Origin: Pseudomonas viridiflava
Lineage (GTDB): Bacteria > Pseudomonadota > Gammaproteobacteria > Pseudomonadales > Pseudomonadaceae
DNA: 64,000 bases
Reading direction: 5' to 3'
Assembly (NCBI RefSeq): GCF_900582625.1
Contig: NZ_UTIQ01000084.1
Coordinates: 558,001-622,000, forward strand
Shown here: piece by piece, positions 17,519 through 26,600 of the stretch
Numbering within the stretch: the first letter of the stretch is position 1
Layout: every line of letters begins with the position of its first letter
Notes under the pieces: model-generated
What the model was told of the DNA's origin: nothing
The model's database searches: none
The model's input: the letters and a program-made list of their open reading frames with translations, nothing else
Position numbers and translations under genes: made by a program

Positions 17519-18520
17519 ATGCCCTCAATTCCTCTGTTGGTCTGCGACGACTCAAGCATGGTGCGAAAGCAGCTGCTGCGCGCGCTGCCGCCTGAATGGG
17601 CGGTGTCCGTCACGGAGGTGGACAACGGCCTGGCGGGGCTGGAGGCGATTCGCAACGGCTTGGGCCGCGTGGTGCTGCTGGACCTGACCATGCCGGTCAT
17701 GGACGGCTATCAGGTACTCAACGCCGTGCGTGAAGAGGGTCTGGACGCGCAGATCATCGTTATTTCTGCTGACGTGCAAGAAGAAGCCCGCCGCCGCGTG
17801 CTGGAGCTGGGCGCACTGGCCTTTTTGCGCAAACCCTTCGACCCCGCCGAATTTCGCGCCACCCTCAACGCCCACGGCCTGCTCGCCGTGCCGCCGCACG
17901 ACATCGCCGCCAGCGCGCCGACCAGCGATGCCCCGACCAGTTTTCGCGACGCCCTGCAAGAAACCGTCAACGTCGCCATTGGCCGTGCTGGTGCGTTGCT
18001 GGCGCGGGTGCTGGATGTGTTCGTGCAACTGCCGGTGCCCAACGTCAACCTGCTGGAAGTGGGCGAGCTGCACATGGCACTGGCCGATGTGCAGCGCGGC
18101 GACGAGCGCCTGACCGCCATCTGCCAGGGCTACATCGGCAGCGGTATCGCGGGTGAAGCGCTGCTGATTTTCCACGACTCCGAAATCGCCGACATGGCGA
18201 CTCTGCTGCACCGCGACGGCAACGACGGCGGCGATCTGGAAATGCTCCTGGACCTCTCCACTCTGTTAATCGGCGCATGCCTGGCGGGGATTGCCGAGCA
18301 GATCGACGTGGTGTTTTCCCAGAGCCATCCGCAAATTCTGGGCGAGCACCTGGCCATCGATGAGTTGATTCACGTGAACAGCCGGCGCAACAAGAAAACC
18401 CTGGCCGTGGAAATCAGCTACAGCCTTGAAGGACACGACATCCACTTCGACTTGCTGATGCTGTTCAGCGAAGATTCCGTGCAGCTGTTGCACAAAAAAC
18501 TCGCGTATTTGATGAATTAG
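17519..18520 (+). CDS. Response regulator with CheC-like phosphatase domain
   Basis: A two-domain signalling protein of 333 residues. Residues 1-120 are a receiver domain: acidic pocket CDD at 9-11, phospho-acceptor Asp55 in LLDLTMP, and Lys105 in FLRKPF. From about 135 on the protein looks like CheC/CheX family proteins (NLLEVGELHMALADV and LDLSTLLIGACLAGIAEQI), which dephosphorylate CheY-type regulators. A stand-alone receiver-CheC protein may tune a chemotaxis or motility regulator or react to its own phosphorylation. It is 8 bases upstream of the diguanylate cyclase gene and surely co-transcribed. Confidence 0.82.
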   Translation: MPSIPLLVCDDSSMVRKQLLRALPPEWAVSVTEVDNGLAGLEAIRNGLGRVVLLDLTMPVMDGYQVLNAVREEGLDAQIIVISADVQEEARRRVLELGALAFLRKPFDPAEFRATLNAHGLLAVPPHDIAASAPTSDAPTSFRDALQETVNVAIGRAGALLARVLDVFVQLPVPNVNLLEVGELHMALADVQRGDERLTAICQGYIGSGIAGEALLIFHDSEIADMATLLHRDGNDGGDLEMLLDLSTLLIGACLAGIAEQIDVVFSQSHPQILGEHLAIDELIHVNSRRNKKTLAVEISYSLEGHDIHFDLLMLFSEDSVQLLHKKLAYLMN

Positions 18521-18528
18521 GCCGCCCC

Positions 18529-19482
18529 ATGAACGAGCCGATCGACCTCAACGAATTTCACTGGCTGCTCGCCATCGTGCAGAGCATCGACGTGGGCGTG
18601 GTGGTGTTCGATGCGGATTACCGCGTGCTGGTGTGGAACACGTTTATGGAAAACCGCTCGGGCATTCAGCCAGGCGTGGCCAACGGCAGCTCGTTCTTCG
18701 AATTGTTCCCGGAAGTGGACAGCAAATGGTTTCGCAAAAAAGTCGAAGGCGTCGCCGCCCTCGGCACCCCGGCGTTCACGGTGTGGGAGCAGCGGCCGTA
18801 CTTGCTGCGGTTCCAGAATTACCAGCCGATCACCGGCCGTGAAGACTTCATGTACCAGAACACCACGCTGTTCCCGCTGCGTTCGGCGAACAGCAAAATC
18901 GGCCATATTTGCCTGGTGATCTACGACGTTACCGACGTGGCGAACAACCGCCGCCAGCTGTTATCGGCCAACGCCGAACTGCAAAAGCTCTCCAGCACCG
19001 ACCGCCTCACCGGCTTGTACAACCGCGGTCACTGGGAAGAAAGCCTGCAAAAAGAGCACGCCCGCCATCGCCGTTACGACAGCACAGCGACGCTGATCAT
19101 GCTCGACATCGACCACTTCAAACGCATCAATGACACCTACGGTCATCAGGCCGGCGACAAAGCCATTCAGCGCGTCGCCGACGTTATTCGCGACATGAGC
19201 CGCGACATGGACGTGGCCGGCCGCTACGGCGGCGAGGAGTTTGTGATTCTGCTGCCCGACACCAGCAAGGAAGGCGGCCGCGTATTTGCAGAACGCCTGC
19301 GCCACAACGTCGCCGCGCTGAAAATTGAACATGCTGGGGAAATTCTGCGCTTGACCATCAGCCTGGGTGTGGCGGATCTGTCCGTCACCTGCGACCACCA
19401 TGAAGAATGGATTCGCTGGGCGGACGAAGCGCTGTATGCGTCGAAGGAAGACGGGCGCAACCGCGTGACGGTGTACGAGTAA
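18529..19482 (+). CDS. PAS-type sensor diguanylate cyclase
   Basis: Makes cyclic di-GMP from GTP. The N-terminal ~140 residues form a PAS-like sensor with no membrane segment (SIDVGVVVFDADYRVLVWN), then a short helix leads into a GGDEF domain starting STDRLTGLYNRGHWE near residue 156. The active site is GGEEF at 234-238, the metal site LIMLDIDHFK is intact, and the inhibitory I-site RDMD lies at 225-228, exactly five residues before GGEEF, so product feedback is expected. Cytoplasmic. The upstream receiver-CheC gene suggests the pair links phosphorelay or chemotaxis input to c-di-GMP. Confidence 0.92.
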   Translation: MNEPIDLNEFHWLLAIVQSIDVGVVVFDADYRVLVWNTFMENRSGIQPGVANGSSFFELFPEVDSKWFRKKVEGVAALGTPAFTVWEQRPYLLRFQNYQPITGREDFMYQNTTLFPLRSANSKIGHICLVIYDVTDVANNRRQLLSANAELQKLSSTDRLTGLYNRGHWEESLQKEHARHRRYDSTATLIMLDIDHFKRINDTYGHQAGDKAIQRVADVIRDMSRDMDVAGRYGGEEFVILLPDTSKEGGRVFAERLRHNVAALKIEHAGEILRLTISLGVADLSVTCDHHEEWIRWADEALYASKEDGRNRVTVYE

Positions 19483-19495
19483 GCGATCTCGCAAT

Positions 19496-19532
19496 GCCCC
19501 TCGGCCGCGCTCACATGCGCATGGCGAGGGGC
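19496..19532. terminator. Possible shared 3' hairpin between convergent genes
   Basis: GCCCCTCG at 19496-19503 pairs with CGAGGGGC at 19525-19532, leaving a 21-base loop. It overlaps the end of the leftward VWA gene and follows the rightward cyclase gene. There is no T run, so termination is only a possibility. Confidence 0.25.
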
Positions 19533-20188
19533 AGACTCTCAATATGCCGATACTGCGCGCCCAATTGCTCCGCCAATACGTGCGCGCGCCCCAACCTGAT
19601 CGGCCCGCTTTCGATGTCCACCACTAACGCCGGGCACGCCATCGGCGGCAATGCCGGCCACTCGCGTAAGCGCCCGTCGGTAATCACCAGCACCTTTTGC
19701 TGTTCGGCAGGCTTGCTGCGCTGGCGCTGGGTCAGCCAGTCGCCGGTTTGTACCAGCCCTTCAATCAACGGCGTGCCGCCGCCGGCGCCCAGTTCCGCCA
19801 CCCATGCCAGCATTGACGCCGAGCTTTTCTGCCCTTGGAAGGGCCACTGCGCCTGGATGCCGGTGGCCTGCAACACGGCAATGCGTACGCGCTGCTGATA
19901 CGCCTGTTCCAGCAGCGTTGTAAGCAAACCTTTGGCTTTGCTCAGCGCGCCGTGGCGGCGGGTTGAGGCAGATGCGTCCACCACCAGCACCCACAGCTCG
20001 CTCGGCCGTTGGCTACGGGGTTTGCGGACGAGTTCGCTGGCCCGTGTCGGACGGCCGCGCAGTAGGGTGTTTAGCCAGTCAATGCTGCCCGTTGCGCCGA
20101 GGCGGCTGGCGCCGTGACGGCCGCCTTGCAGGGCGCCGGGTCTGGGTCTGGCATCCGCGCCAGTGACCTGTCGCGGGCGGATGCTCAG
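19511..20188 (-). CDS. VWA-domain protein, ChlD-like cobaltochelatase partner
   Basis: A von Willebrand A domain protein with the metal site VVDASAST (D-x-S-x-S, Asp71 if the start below is right), GAGGGTPLIEGL and VLVITDGRLREWP. It follows chlI and probably works with ChlI and CobN, as BchD/ChlD does in magnesium chelatase. The only ATG/GTG in the domain region is GTG 19990, which begins at the MIDAS strand and would cut the fold. The frame is open upstream and gives a convincing basic N-terminus (IDWLNTLLRGRPTRASELVR). The best placed start is CTG 20186-20188, overlapping the chlI stop (CTGA). That start is inferred. Confidence 0.75.
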   Translation of the reverse strand: MSIRPRQVTGADARPRPGALQGGRHGASRLGATGSIDWLNTLLRGRPTRASELVRKPRSQRPSELWVLVVDASASTRRHGALSKAKGLLTTLLEQAYQQRVRIAVLQATGIQAQWPFQGQKSSASMLAWVAELGAGGGTPLIEGLVQTGDWLTQRQRSKPAEQQKVLVITDGRLREWPALPPMACPALVVDIESGPIRLGRAHVLAEQLGAQYRHIESLPLAMRM

Positions 20189-21183
20189 GGCTTTTTTGGC
20201 CAGCGCGGCAGCTCGCGCGCCGCCCCCGTGGGCATCGGCTGAGCCGGCAATTCACCCCATTGGCCTTCGCCCGCCGAGGCGCTGGCTGAGCTTGAAGAAG
20301 GCGGCGGGGTCTGCGGCGGCTGCGCTGCCGGTGGCGGGGTGTGACGGCGACGGTGGGCGAGAGCAAAGGGTTCGACGGCGTCGATGTCTTCAGCGCTGAT
20401 CGAGTCGGCGCCGCGCCAGGCGGCATGGGCACGGGCGGCGCGCAACCAGACCAAGTCGGCGCGTAAGCCATCGACTCCAGCGGCATAGCAGCGCTCGGCG
20501 ATTTCGTTGACGCTGACATCGTCCAGCTCGATGTTCGTAAGGGCGCCGCGCGCTGCCAGACAACGCTCGCGCAACGCCTGCTGCGGCGCCTGCCACTGCT
20601 GCATAAAGGCGGCCGGGTCGGCATCAAACGCCAGGCGCCGACGCACGATTTCGGCGCGCGCTTGCGGCTGCGGCTGGGCATCGAGAATGACTTTGAGGCC
20701 AAAGCGATCCAGCAGCTGCGGGCGCAGTTGGCCTTCTTCCGGGTTCATGGTGCCGATCAGCACAAAACGCGCCGCGTGCTGGTGCGAGATGCCGTCGCGC
20801 TCCACATGGTTGACGCCGCTGGCGGCGACGTCCAACAGCAGGTCCACGAGATGATCCGGCAGTAGGTTCACTTCATCCACGTACAGCACGCCGCCGTCGG
20901 CCTTGGCCAACAAGCCGGGGGAGAATTGCGCGCGGCTTTCGGCGAGCGCTGCATCCAGGTCAAGCGTGCCGACAATGCGCTCCTCGCTCGCGCCCAACGG
21001 CAGTGTCACGAAATGCCCACCCGGCAACAGCTGCGCCACGCCGCGCGCCAAGGTGGACTTGGCCATGCCGCGCGGGCCTTCGATTAATACGCCCCCAATC
21101 GCGGGGTCGATGGCCGCCAGACACAGCGCCAGTTTTAGCGAGTCAGCGGCGACGACAGCGGCAAGGGGAAATTGCGGGGTCAT
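20185..21183 (-). CDS. chlI: ChlI/BchI-like AAA+ chelatase subunit
   Basis: The ATPase motor that would drive metal insertion together with CobN and the VWA protein. Of 332 residues, Walker A GPRGMAKS lies at 36-43, Walker B VLYVDEVNLL near 99-108, and the sensor region reads LIGTMNPEEGQLRPQLLDRF, all typical of ChlI/BchI. A low-complexity Pro/Ser/Ala tail follows (residues ~280-310). The open frame extends to 21321, but ATG 21183 (MTPQFPLAAVV) starts at the family's N-terminus. In related genomes this gene lies next to cobN; here an adhesin gene separates them. Confidence 0.88.
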   Translation of the reverse strand: MTPQFPLAAVVAADSLKLALCLAAIDPAIGGVLIEGPRGMAKSTLARGVAQLLPGGHFVTLPLGASEERIVGTLDLDAALAESRAQFSPGLLAKADGGVLYVDEVNLLPDHLVDLLLDVAASGVNHVERDGISHQHAARFVLIGTMNPEEGQLRPQLLDRFGLKVILDAQPQPQARAEIVRRRLAFDADPAAFMQQWQAPQQALRERCLAARGALTNIELDDVSVNEIAERCYAAGVDGLRADLVWLRAARAHAAWRGADSISAEDIDAVEPFALAHRRRHTPPPAAQPPQTPPPSSSSASASAGEGQWGELPAQPMPTGAARELPRWPKKP

Positions 21184-21336
21184 GGTGGGGCTCGGCTGGT
21201 GGAGATAGCGCCAAGTGTAACGGCTCACGGGCATTCGAAGCGTATTTGCCGGAAGCGCTAAAGCGTGGGCCCCTGATAGCGGCGAGGCGCAGCTTTGGGT
21301 CGCTGCGCAGTCTCGGTGCAACCGGTACGCAAGGCG

Positions 21337-21364
21337 AAAAAAAACGCCACATGCGTGGCGCTTT
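21337..21364 (-). terminator. Rho-independent terminator of the adhesin gene
   Basis: On the minus strand the perfect stem GTGGCG/CGCCAC reads CGCCACGCATGTGGCG (21345-21360) and is followed by eight T's (the A run at 21337-21344). It lies 50-80 bases past the adhesin stop, so adhesin transcripts should end before chlI. Confidence 0.85.
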
Positions 21365-21416
21365 TCAGGTGCGGTGCTGCCGTGATTAATTGCTTAGTCA
21401 CAGCGCCCGGGAAAGC

Positions 21417-23276
21417 TTACCAACTGAAACCGGCGCCGATGCCTGTGGTGACTTGCCCTTGAGAAATGCCGACCGATGCTTTAACCGCAACATTGCTATT
21501 GATCCGCGCCTGCGCGCCCACCGCAACCGACTGCGCGCCTTTGAAGTTGCCGACGCCTACACCCACGCCAAAATTAGCACCGGCCTGAAGTTCCGGCACA
21601 CTGGTCATTGCCGCGATGGCGGCTATACCGGCGTAGGCGTCATCAATCTCGCCACTGAGTTTATGCGTTGCGCGGTTAAGTTGGTTCAAGTTAACCGCGT
21701 CAGTTCCCTCGACGGCCTCGCCAACATCCTGCAGTCTATTGCCATTTAAACGAATCATCGAATTACCCGACGTCGAACCGAGCACGACATTAGAGCCGTT
21801 TGCCCCGCCTACTGACACTGCTTGTTGGGTCACTGAAAGACTGTTATCACCCGATTGCAATACAACGTTTCCGGCCGACTTCGAAGCATTGCCTATCGAA
21901 GTTTGTGCAGTGCCGGTCGTATTAATGCTGGTGTTGCCCGTTTGGTTAAGTGCGCCGTTATTAACCACGCCGGCTGCAGTTGTTGTTCCACCGACGGTCA
22001 AGTTGTTATCAATGGTGGTATTTCCGTGAGTCGTCACGTCACCATTGTTGGTAATAGTGGTAGTGGTAATACCGCCAACTACATTCAGGGAGCCGGTAAT
22101 AACGCCGTTGCCCGTTGCATTGATGGTATCGGTCTGGATGTTGCCGGTGTTGGTAACGCCGTTGCTGGTCGTTGCGCCCGTCACCGCAAGTGCGCCGCCA
22201 ACCGTGGTGTCGCCAGTGGAGGTGACGGTGGTGGTTTGAATGGCGCCGGTATTGGTGATGCCGTTTGTGGTCGTTGCGCCTGTAACCCCGAGTGCGCCGC
22301 CAACCGTGGCGTCGCCAGTGGAGGTGACGGTAGTGGTCTGAATGGCGCCGGTGTTGGTGATGCCGTTTGTGGTCGTTGCGCCTGTAACGCCAAGTGCGCC
22401 GCCAACCGTGGTGTCGCCAGTGGAGGTGACGGTGGTGGTTTGAATGGCGCCGGTATTGGTGATGCCGTTTGTGGTCGTTGCGCCTGTAACCCCGAGTGCG
22501 CCGCCAACCGTGGTGTCGCCAGTGGAGGTGACGGTGGTGGTCTGAATGGCGCCGGTGTTGGTGATGCCGTTGGTGGTCGTTGCGCCAGTCACGCCGAGTG
22601 CGCCGCCAACCGTGGCGTCGCCAGTGGAGGTGACGGTGGTGGTCTGAATGGCGCCGGTGTTGGTGATGCCGTTGGTGGTCGTTGCGCCAGTCACGCCGAG
22701 TGCGCCGCCAACCGTGGCGTCACCAGTGGAGGTAACGGTAGTGGTTTGAATGGCGCCGGTGTTGGTAATGCCGTTGGTGGTCGTTGCGCCGGTGACGCCG
22801 AGCGCACCGCCAACCGTGGCGTCGCCAGTAGAGGTGACGGTAGTGGTTTGAATGGCGCCGGTGTTGGTAATGCCGTTGGTGGTCGTTGCGCCAGTAACAC
22901 CGAGCGCGCCGCCAACCGTGGCGTCGCCAGTGGAGGTGACGGTAGTGGTTTGAATGGCGCCGGTGTTGGTAATGCCGGTAGTGGTCGTTGCGCCGGTCAC
23001 CCCGAGCGCGCCGCCAACGTTGGCGTTGCCAGTAGAGGTAACAGTGCCGGTTTGGATGTCGCCGGTGTTGGTAATGCCGTGAGTGGCCGTTCCACTAATT
23101 ACTTCGAACGTGCCGCCGACAACCGTAATGCTGGCGGGATCACCAATAGTAATGTCTGACGCCATGATCGAATCGGCCAGGACGCCGACAGCATCGACGG
23201 CAGGCGCAGCATAAGTGTTGCCGGATAACGCCAGGGTGATGGCAATCGTAATCTTGCATAAGCGAAAATTTGACAT
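21417..23276 (-). CDS. Trimeric autotransporter (YadA-like) adhesin with ten 34-residue repeats
   Basis: A 619-residue surface protein. It has a signal peptide (SNFRLCKITIAITLALSGNT then YAA), a stalk of ten 34-residue repeats built on GAIQTTTVTSTGDATVGGAL and GVTGATTTNGITNT, a neck (NRLQDVGEAVEGTDAVNLNQL), and a C-terminal YadA-type membrane anchor ending VTTGIGAGFSW. Such proteins trimerise, insert the anchor in the outer membrane and bind surfaces or cells. ATG 23276 was chosen over an upstream start at 23405 because the signal peptide begins there and GGAAC precedes it. Base composition is visibly poorer in GC than neighbouring genes. It sits alone with its own terminator inside the cobN-chlI locus, which suggests insertion. 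Confidence 0.88.
   Translation of the reverse strand: MSNFRLCKITIAITLALSGNTYAAPAVDAVGVLADSIMASDITIGDPASITVVGGTFEVISGTATHGITNTGDIQTGTVTSTGNANVGGALGVTGATTTTGITNTGAIQTTTVTSTGDATVGGALGVTGATTTNGITNTGAIQTTTVTSTGDATVGGALGVTGATTTNGITNTGAIQTTTVTSTGDATVGGALGVTGATTTNGITNTGAIQTTTVTSTGDATVGGALGVTGATTTNGITNTGAIQTTTVTSTGDTTVGGALGVTGATTTNGITNTGAIQTTTVTSTGDTTVGGALGVTGATTTNGITNTGAIQTTTVTSTGDATVGGALGVTGATTTNGITNTGAIQTTTVTSTGDTTVGGALAVTGATTSNGVTNTGNIQTDTINATGNGVITGSLNVVGGITTTTITNNGDVTTHGNTTIDNNLTVGGTTTAAGVVNNGALNQTGNTSINTTGTAQTSIGNASKSAGNVVLQSGDNSLSVTQQAVSVGGANGSNVVLGSTSGNSMIRLNGNRLQDVGEAVEGTDAVNLNQLNRATHKLSGEIDDAYAGIAAIAAMTSVPELQAGANFGVGVGVGNFKGAQSVAVGAQARINSNVAVKASVGISQGQVTTGIGAGFSW
22044..23063 (-). repeat. 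Ten tandem 102-bp repeats inside the adhesin gene
   Basis: Ten in-frame 102-base units, the first (GDIQ...) and last (GNIQ...) diverged and the eight middle ones (GAIQ...) almost identical. The copies at about 22207-22309 and 22411-22513 match each other better than the unit between them, so a two-unit 204-base block seems to have been duplicated. Because the unit is a multiple of three, changes in copy number would lengthen or shorten the stalk without a frameshift. Confidence 0.95.
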
Positions 23277-23619
23277 GATTAAAAGTTCCAAGCGGTCGGT
23301 TAAGTTTGCTCGGATATTGTTTGGATATTTCCACAATATTGCTGCGGGCGCTTTTCTACCTTGACGATGCAAAGTGCTGTTGTTTATTAAGATTGTCGTC
23401 CGCAATACGTAGGATTGTTCCCGGCAGGAAAAGGGCTTACGCCGTTTAATTGAAGATACTTCGTATAAGGCAAACAGGTCTGCGGTTAAGTGAGCGCGTT
23501 ATATCAGCTGCACACCGTTGGCATGTATGTAGGAAGTTTAAAGTTTAAGCGTATGAGATCTATACATTGAGCAAGCGTTTCGGATATGAAATACCAGCGA
23601 ACTAACCCGCCGCCATTCG
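23277..23619. other. AT-rich gap upstream of the adhesin gene
   Basis: No gene is visible in these 343 bases between the cobN stop and the adhesin start. The stretch is AT-rich compared with the rest of the window and should hold the adhesin promoter. No terminator hairpin for cobN was recognised. The ribosome site GGAAC is at its left edge. Confidence 0.6.
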
Positions 23620-26600
23620 TTACGCTTCTTCACTGTCGATTAATAAATTTTCCAACGCTGCCCGGTACTCGCCGGGCTCCTGCCAAAGCCCACGTTGCTG
23701 GGCTTCGAGCAAGCGTTCGGTTATGTCGCGCAGCGCTCCGGGGTTGTGCTGCTGAATAAAGTCTCGGGTATCGGGGTCGAGCAGATAGGCGTCGGTGAGC
23801 AGTTGGTATTGGTGATCGTCGATCAGCTCGCTGGTGGCGTCGAAGGCGCACAGGTAGTCCACGGTGGCGGCCAGTTCGAAGGCGCCTTTGTAGCCGTGGC
23901 GTTTCATGCCGGCGATCCATTTCGGGTTGGCCGCCCGGGCGCGCACCACACGGTTGAGTTCTTCTTTCAGCGTGCGAATGCGTGGGTTGTCGGCCTGGCT
24001 GTGATCGCCGTGGTAGCTGGCGACCGAACTGCCGCGCAAGGTTTCCACCGCCGCCAACATGCCGCCCTGGAATTGGTAGTAGTCGTTGGAGTCGAGGATG
24101 TCGTGCTCGCGGTTGTCCTGGTTGTGCAGCACCGCCTGCACGCGCTCCAGGCGCTGGATAAATTGTTCCCGCGCCGGCGTGCCCGCATCCCCCGCGCCAT
24201 AGGCATAGCTGCCCCAGTTCAGGTAGACCTCGGCCAGGTCGGCGCGGGTTTGCCATAGACGCTCTTCGATAGCGTTTTGAATGCCGGCGCCGTACGCGCC
24301 CGGCTTGCTGCCAAACACCCGCCAGCCCGCTTCGCGCCGCGCCTGCTCGGGCGGCACACCTCGCTCTTGCAGATGCTGACGCTCTTCACGAACGCGGGCG
24401 GCGAGGGGGTTCATGTCGTCCGGTTCTTCCAGCTCGGCGACCGCTTGCACGGCGGCGTCGAACAGGCGGATCAGGTTGCTGAACGCGTCGCGAAAGAAGC
24501 CGGACACCCGCAAGGTCACGTCCACGCGCGGCCGGTCAAGCAGCGACAACGGCAGGATTTCAAAGTCTTCCACACGCTGGCTGCCCGACTGCCACACCGG
24601 TCGCACACCCATCAGCGCCATGGCCTGCGCCATGTCGTCACCGCCGGTGCGCATGGTGGCCGTGCCCCATACCGACAGGCCCAGTTGGCGCAGGTGGTCA
24701 CCGTGGTCTTGCAGGTGGCGTTCGAGCAACAAGTTTGCGGACTGGAAGCCGATGCGCCAGGCGGTCGGGGTTGGCAGGTTGCGTACGTCTACCGAATAGA
24801 AATTGCGCCCGGTGGGCAGCACGTCGAGGCGCCCGCGACTAGGCGCACCGCTCGGCCCGGCGGGCACAAAGGCGCCGCGCAGCGCAGCCAGAAGACCGTG
24901 CATTTCCGCCGGCCCGCAGGCGTCCAGCGTCGGCGCCACGTGCTCGCGCAACGCCGCCAACACGGCGCGGGTGTGTTCGCCGCATTCCGGCTGGTCGCCA
25001 TTCAAGCTGGCGGCGATCAATTGCACGGCGAACAGCTCGAGCCGTTCACGGGTGTCGCCTTCCGTGCGCCAGGTATCGTTGCTAACCGCGTGCAGCGCAG
25101 CCGGACGCGGCCCGCTCCACGGCGCGGCCATCTCGCAATTCAGCGGGTTGAAACCCAGCTCGAAATCTTTTGCCAGCGCCTGCAACAGGCTGGCGTTGCG
25201 GCCTTTGCCGTCGCCACGGGGAATGCGCAGCAGGGCCAGCAACGTGTCCAGACGCAAGCGCCCAGCCGGCGATTCGCCGAACACATGCAGGCCGTCGCGA
25301 ATCTGCGATTCCTTTAAATCGCACAGGTACGCGTCCAACTGGGGCAGCCAGGAATTGGGGTCGTCGTTGATCTGTAGTTGCAACTCGCGGTCGAGCTGGG
25401 TCGCGCGCACCAGGGCGAGAATTTCGCCGCGCAGCTCGGTCGCGCGCCGCTCGTCGAGCAGCGAAGCGTCGTAGTACTCGTCGGCCAGGCGCTCAATGTC
25501 GCGCAGCGGACCATAGCTTTCGGCGCGGGTGAGTGGCGGCATCAGGTGGTCGATGATCACGGCCTGGGTGCGGCGCTTGGCCTGCGCGCCTTCGCCGGGG
25601 TCGTTGACGATAAACGGGTACACGTTCGGCGTTGGGCCAAGAATTGCGTCCGGCCAGCACTGCTGCGACAAGCCCACGCTTTTGCCCGGCAGCCATTCCA
25701 GATTGCCGTGCTTGCCCACATGCACCACGGCATTCATGGCGAAGGCGTCGCGCAGCCAGAAGTAAAACGCCAGGTAACCGTGGGGCGGCACCAGGTCGGG
25801 GTCGTGGTACACGGCGCTGGCGTCGAGCTGGTAGCCGCGCGCCGGTTGGATGCCAACAAAGGTCAGGCCGTAGCGCAGACCGGCGATCATCATGCGGCCG
25901 CCTCGGAACATGGGGTCTTGCTCCGGCTCGCCCCAGCGCTCGCGCACGGCTTGTTGGTTAGCCAGTGGCAGGCGCGCAAACAGGCGGTGGTAGTCGGCCA
26001 GCGCCAGACTTTGCGCGCAAGGTCGCAGGTCCAAGCCGTCAAGATCGTTAGTCACGCCTCCGAGCAATTGATGAATCAACGCGGTGCCAGTTTCCGGCAA
26101 ACCGTCCACCGGATAGCCCTCGTCCTGCAGGGCGCGAAGAATATTCAGCGCCGCAGCGGGCGTGTCGAGGCCCACGCCGTTGCCGATGCGGCCATCGCGG
26201 GTCGGGTAGTTGGCGAGCACCAGGGCGATGCGTTTGTCCGCGTTCGAAACGCGCGCCAGGGCCACCCAGCGGCGCGCCAGCTCGGCGACAAAGTCCATGC
26301 GCTCCAGATCCGCTTCGTAACACACCACATCGCTCTGGCTGCGCTCGCTGCGCCAGGCCAGGCCCTTGAAACTGATGGGGCGGGTAATCACCCGGCCGTC
26401 GAGTTCCGGCAAGGCGATGTGCATGGCCAGGTCGCGCGAGCCCAGGCCCTGCGGGTTGGCTTGCCATAGCGGCTGGTTGTCCAGGGCGCAGATGGCTTGC
26501 AGCACGGGCACATTGCGGCGGAACGGGCGCAAGTTGGGCTGCTCGGGGTTGGATTGGGCAAAGCCGGTGGTGTTGATGATCAGGCTGGCATTGCTTTCGT

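Noticed and set aside
19511..19990. VWA protein starting at GTG 19990
   Set aside because: This would begin at the MIDAS strand and lose part of the fold, while protein-like sequence continues in frame upstream.
21855..23159. A 434-residue open frame on the plus strand through the adhesin repeats
   Set aside because: It stays open only because the 102-base unit is a multiple of three. It has no ribosome site and lies opposite a gene with signal peptide and YadA anchor.
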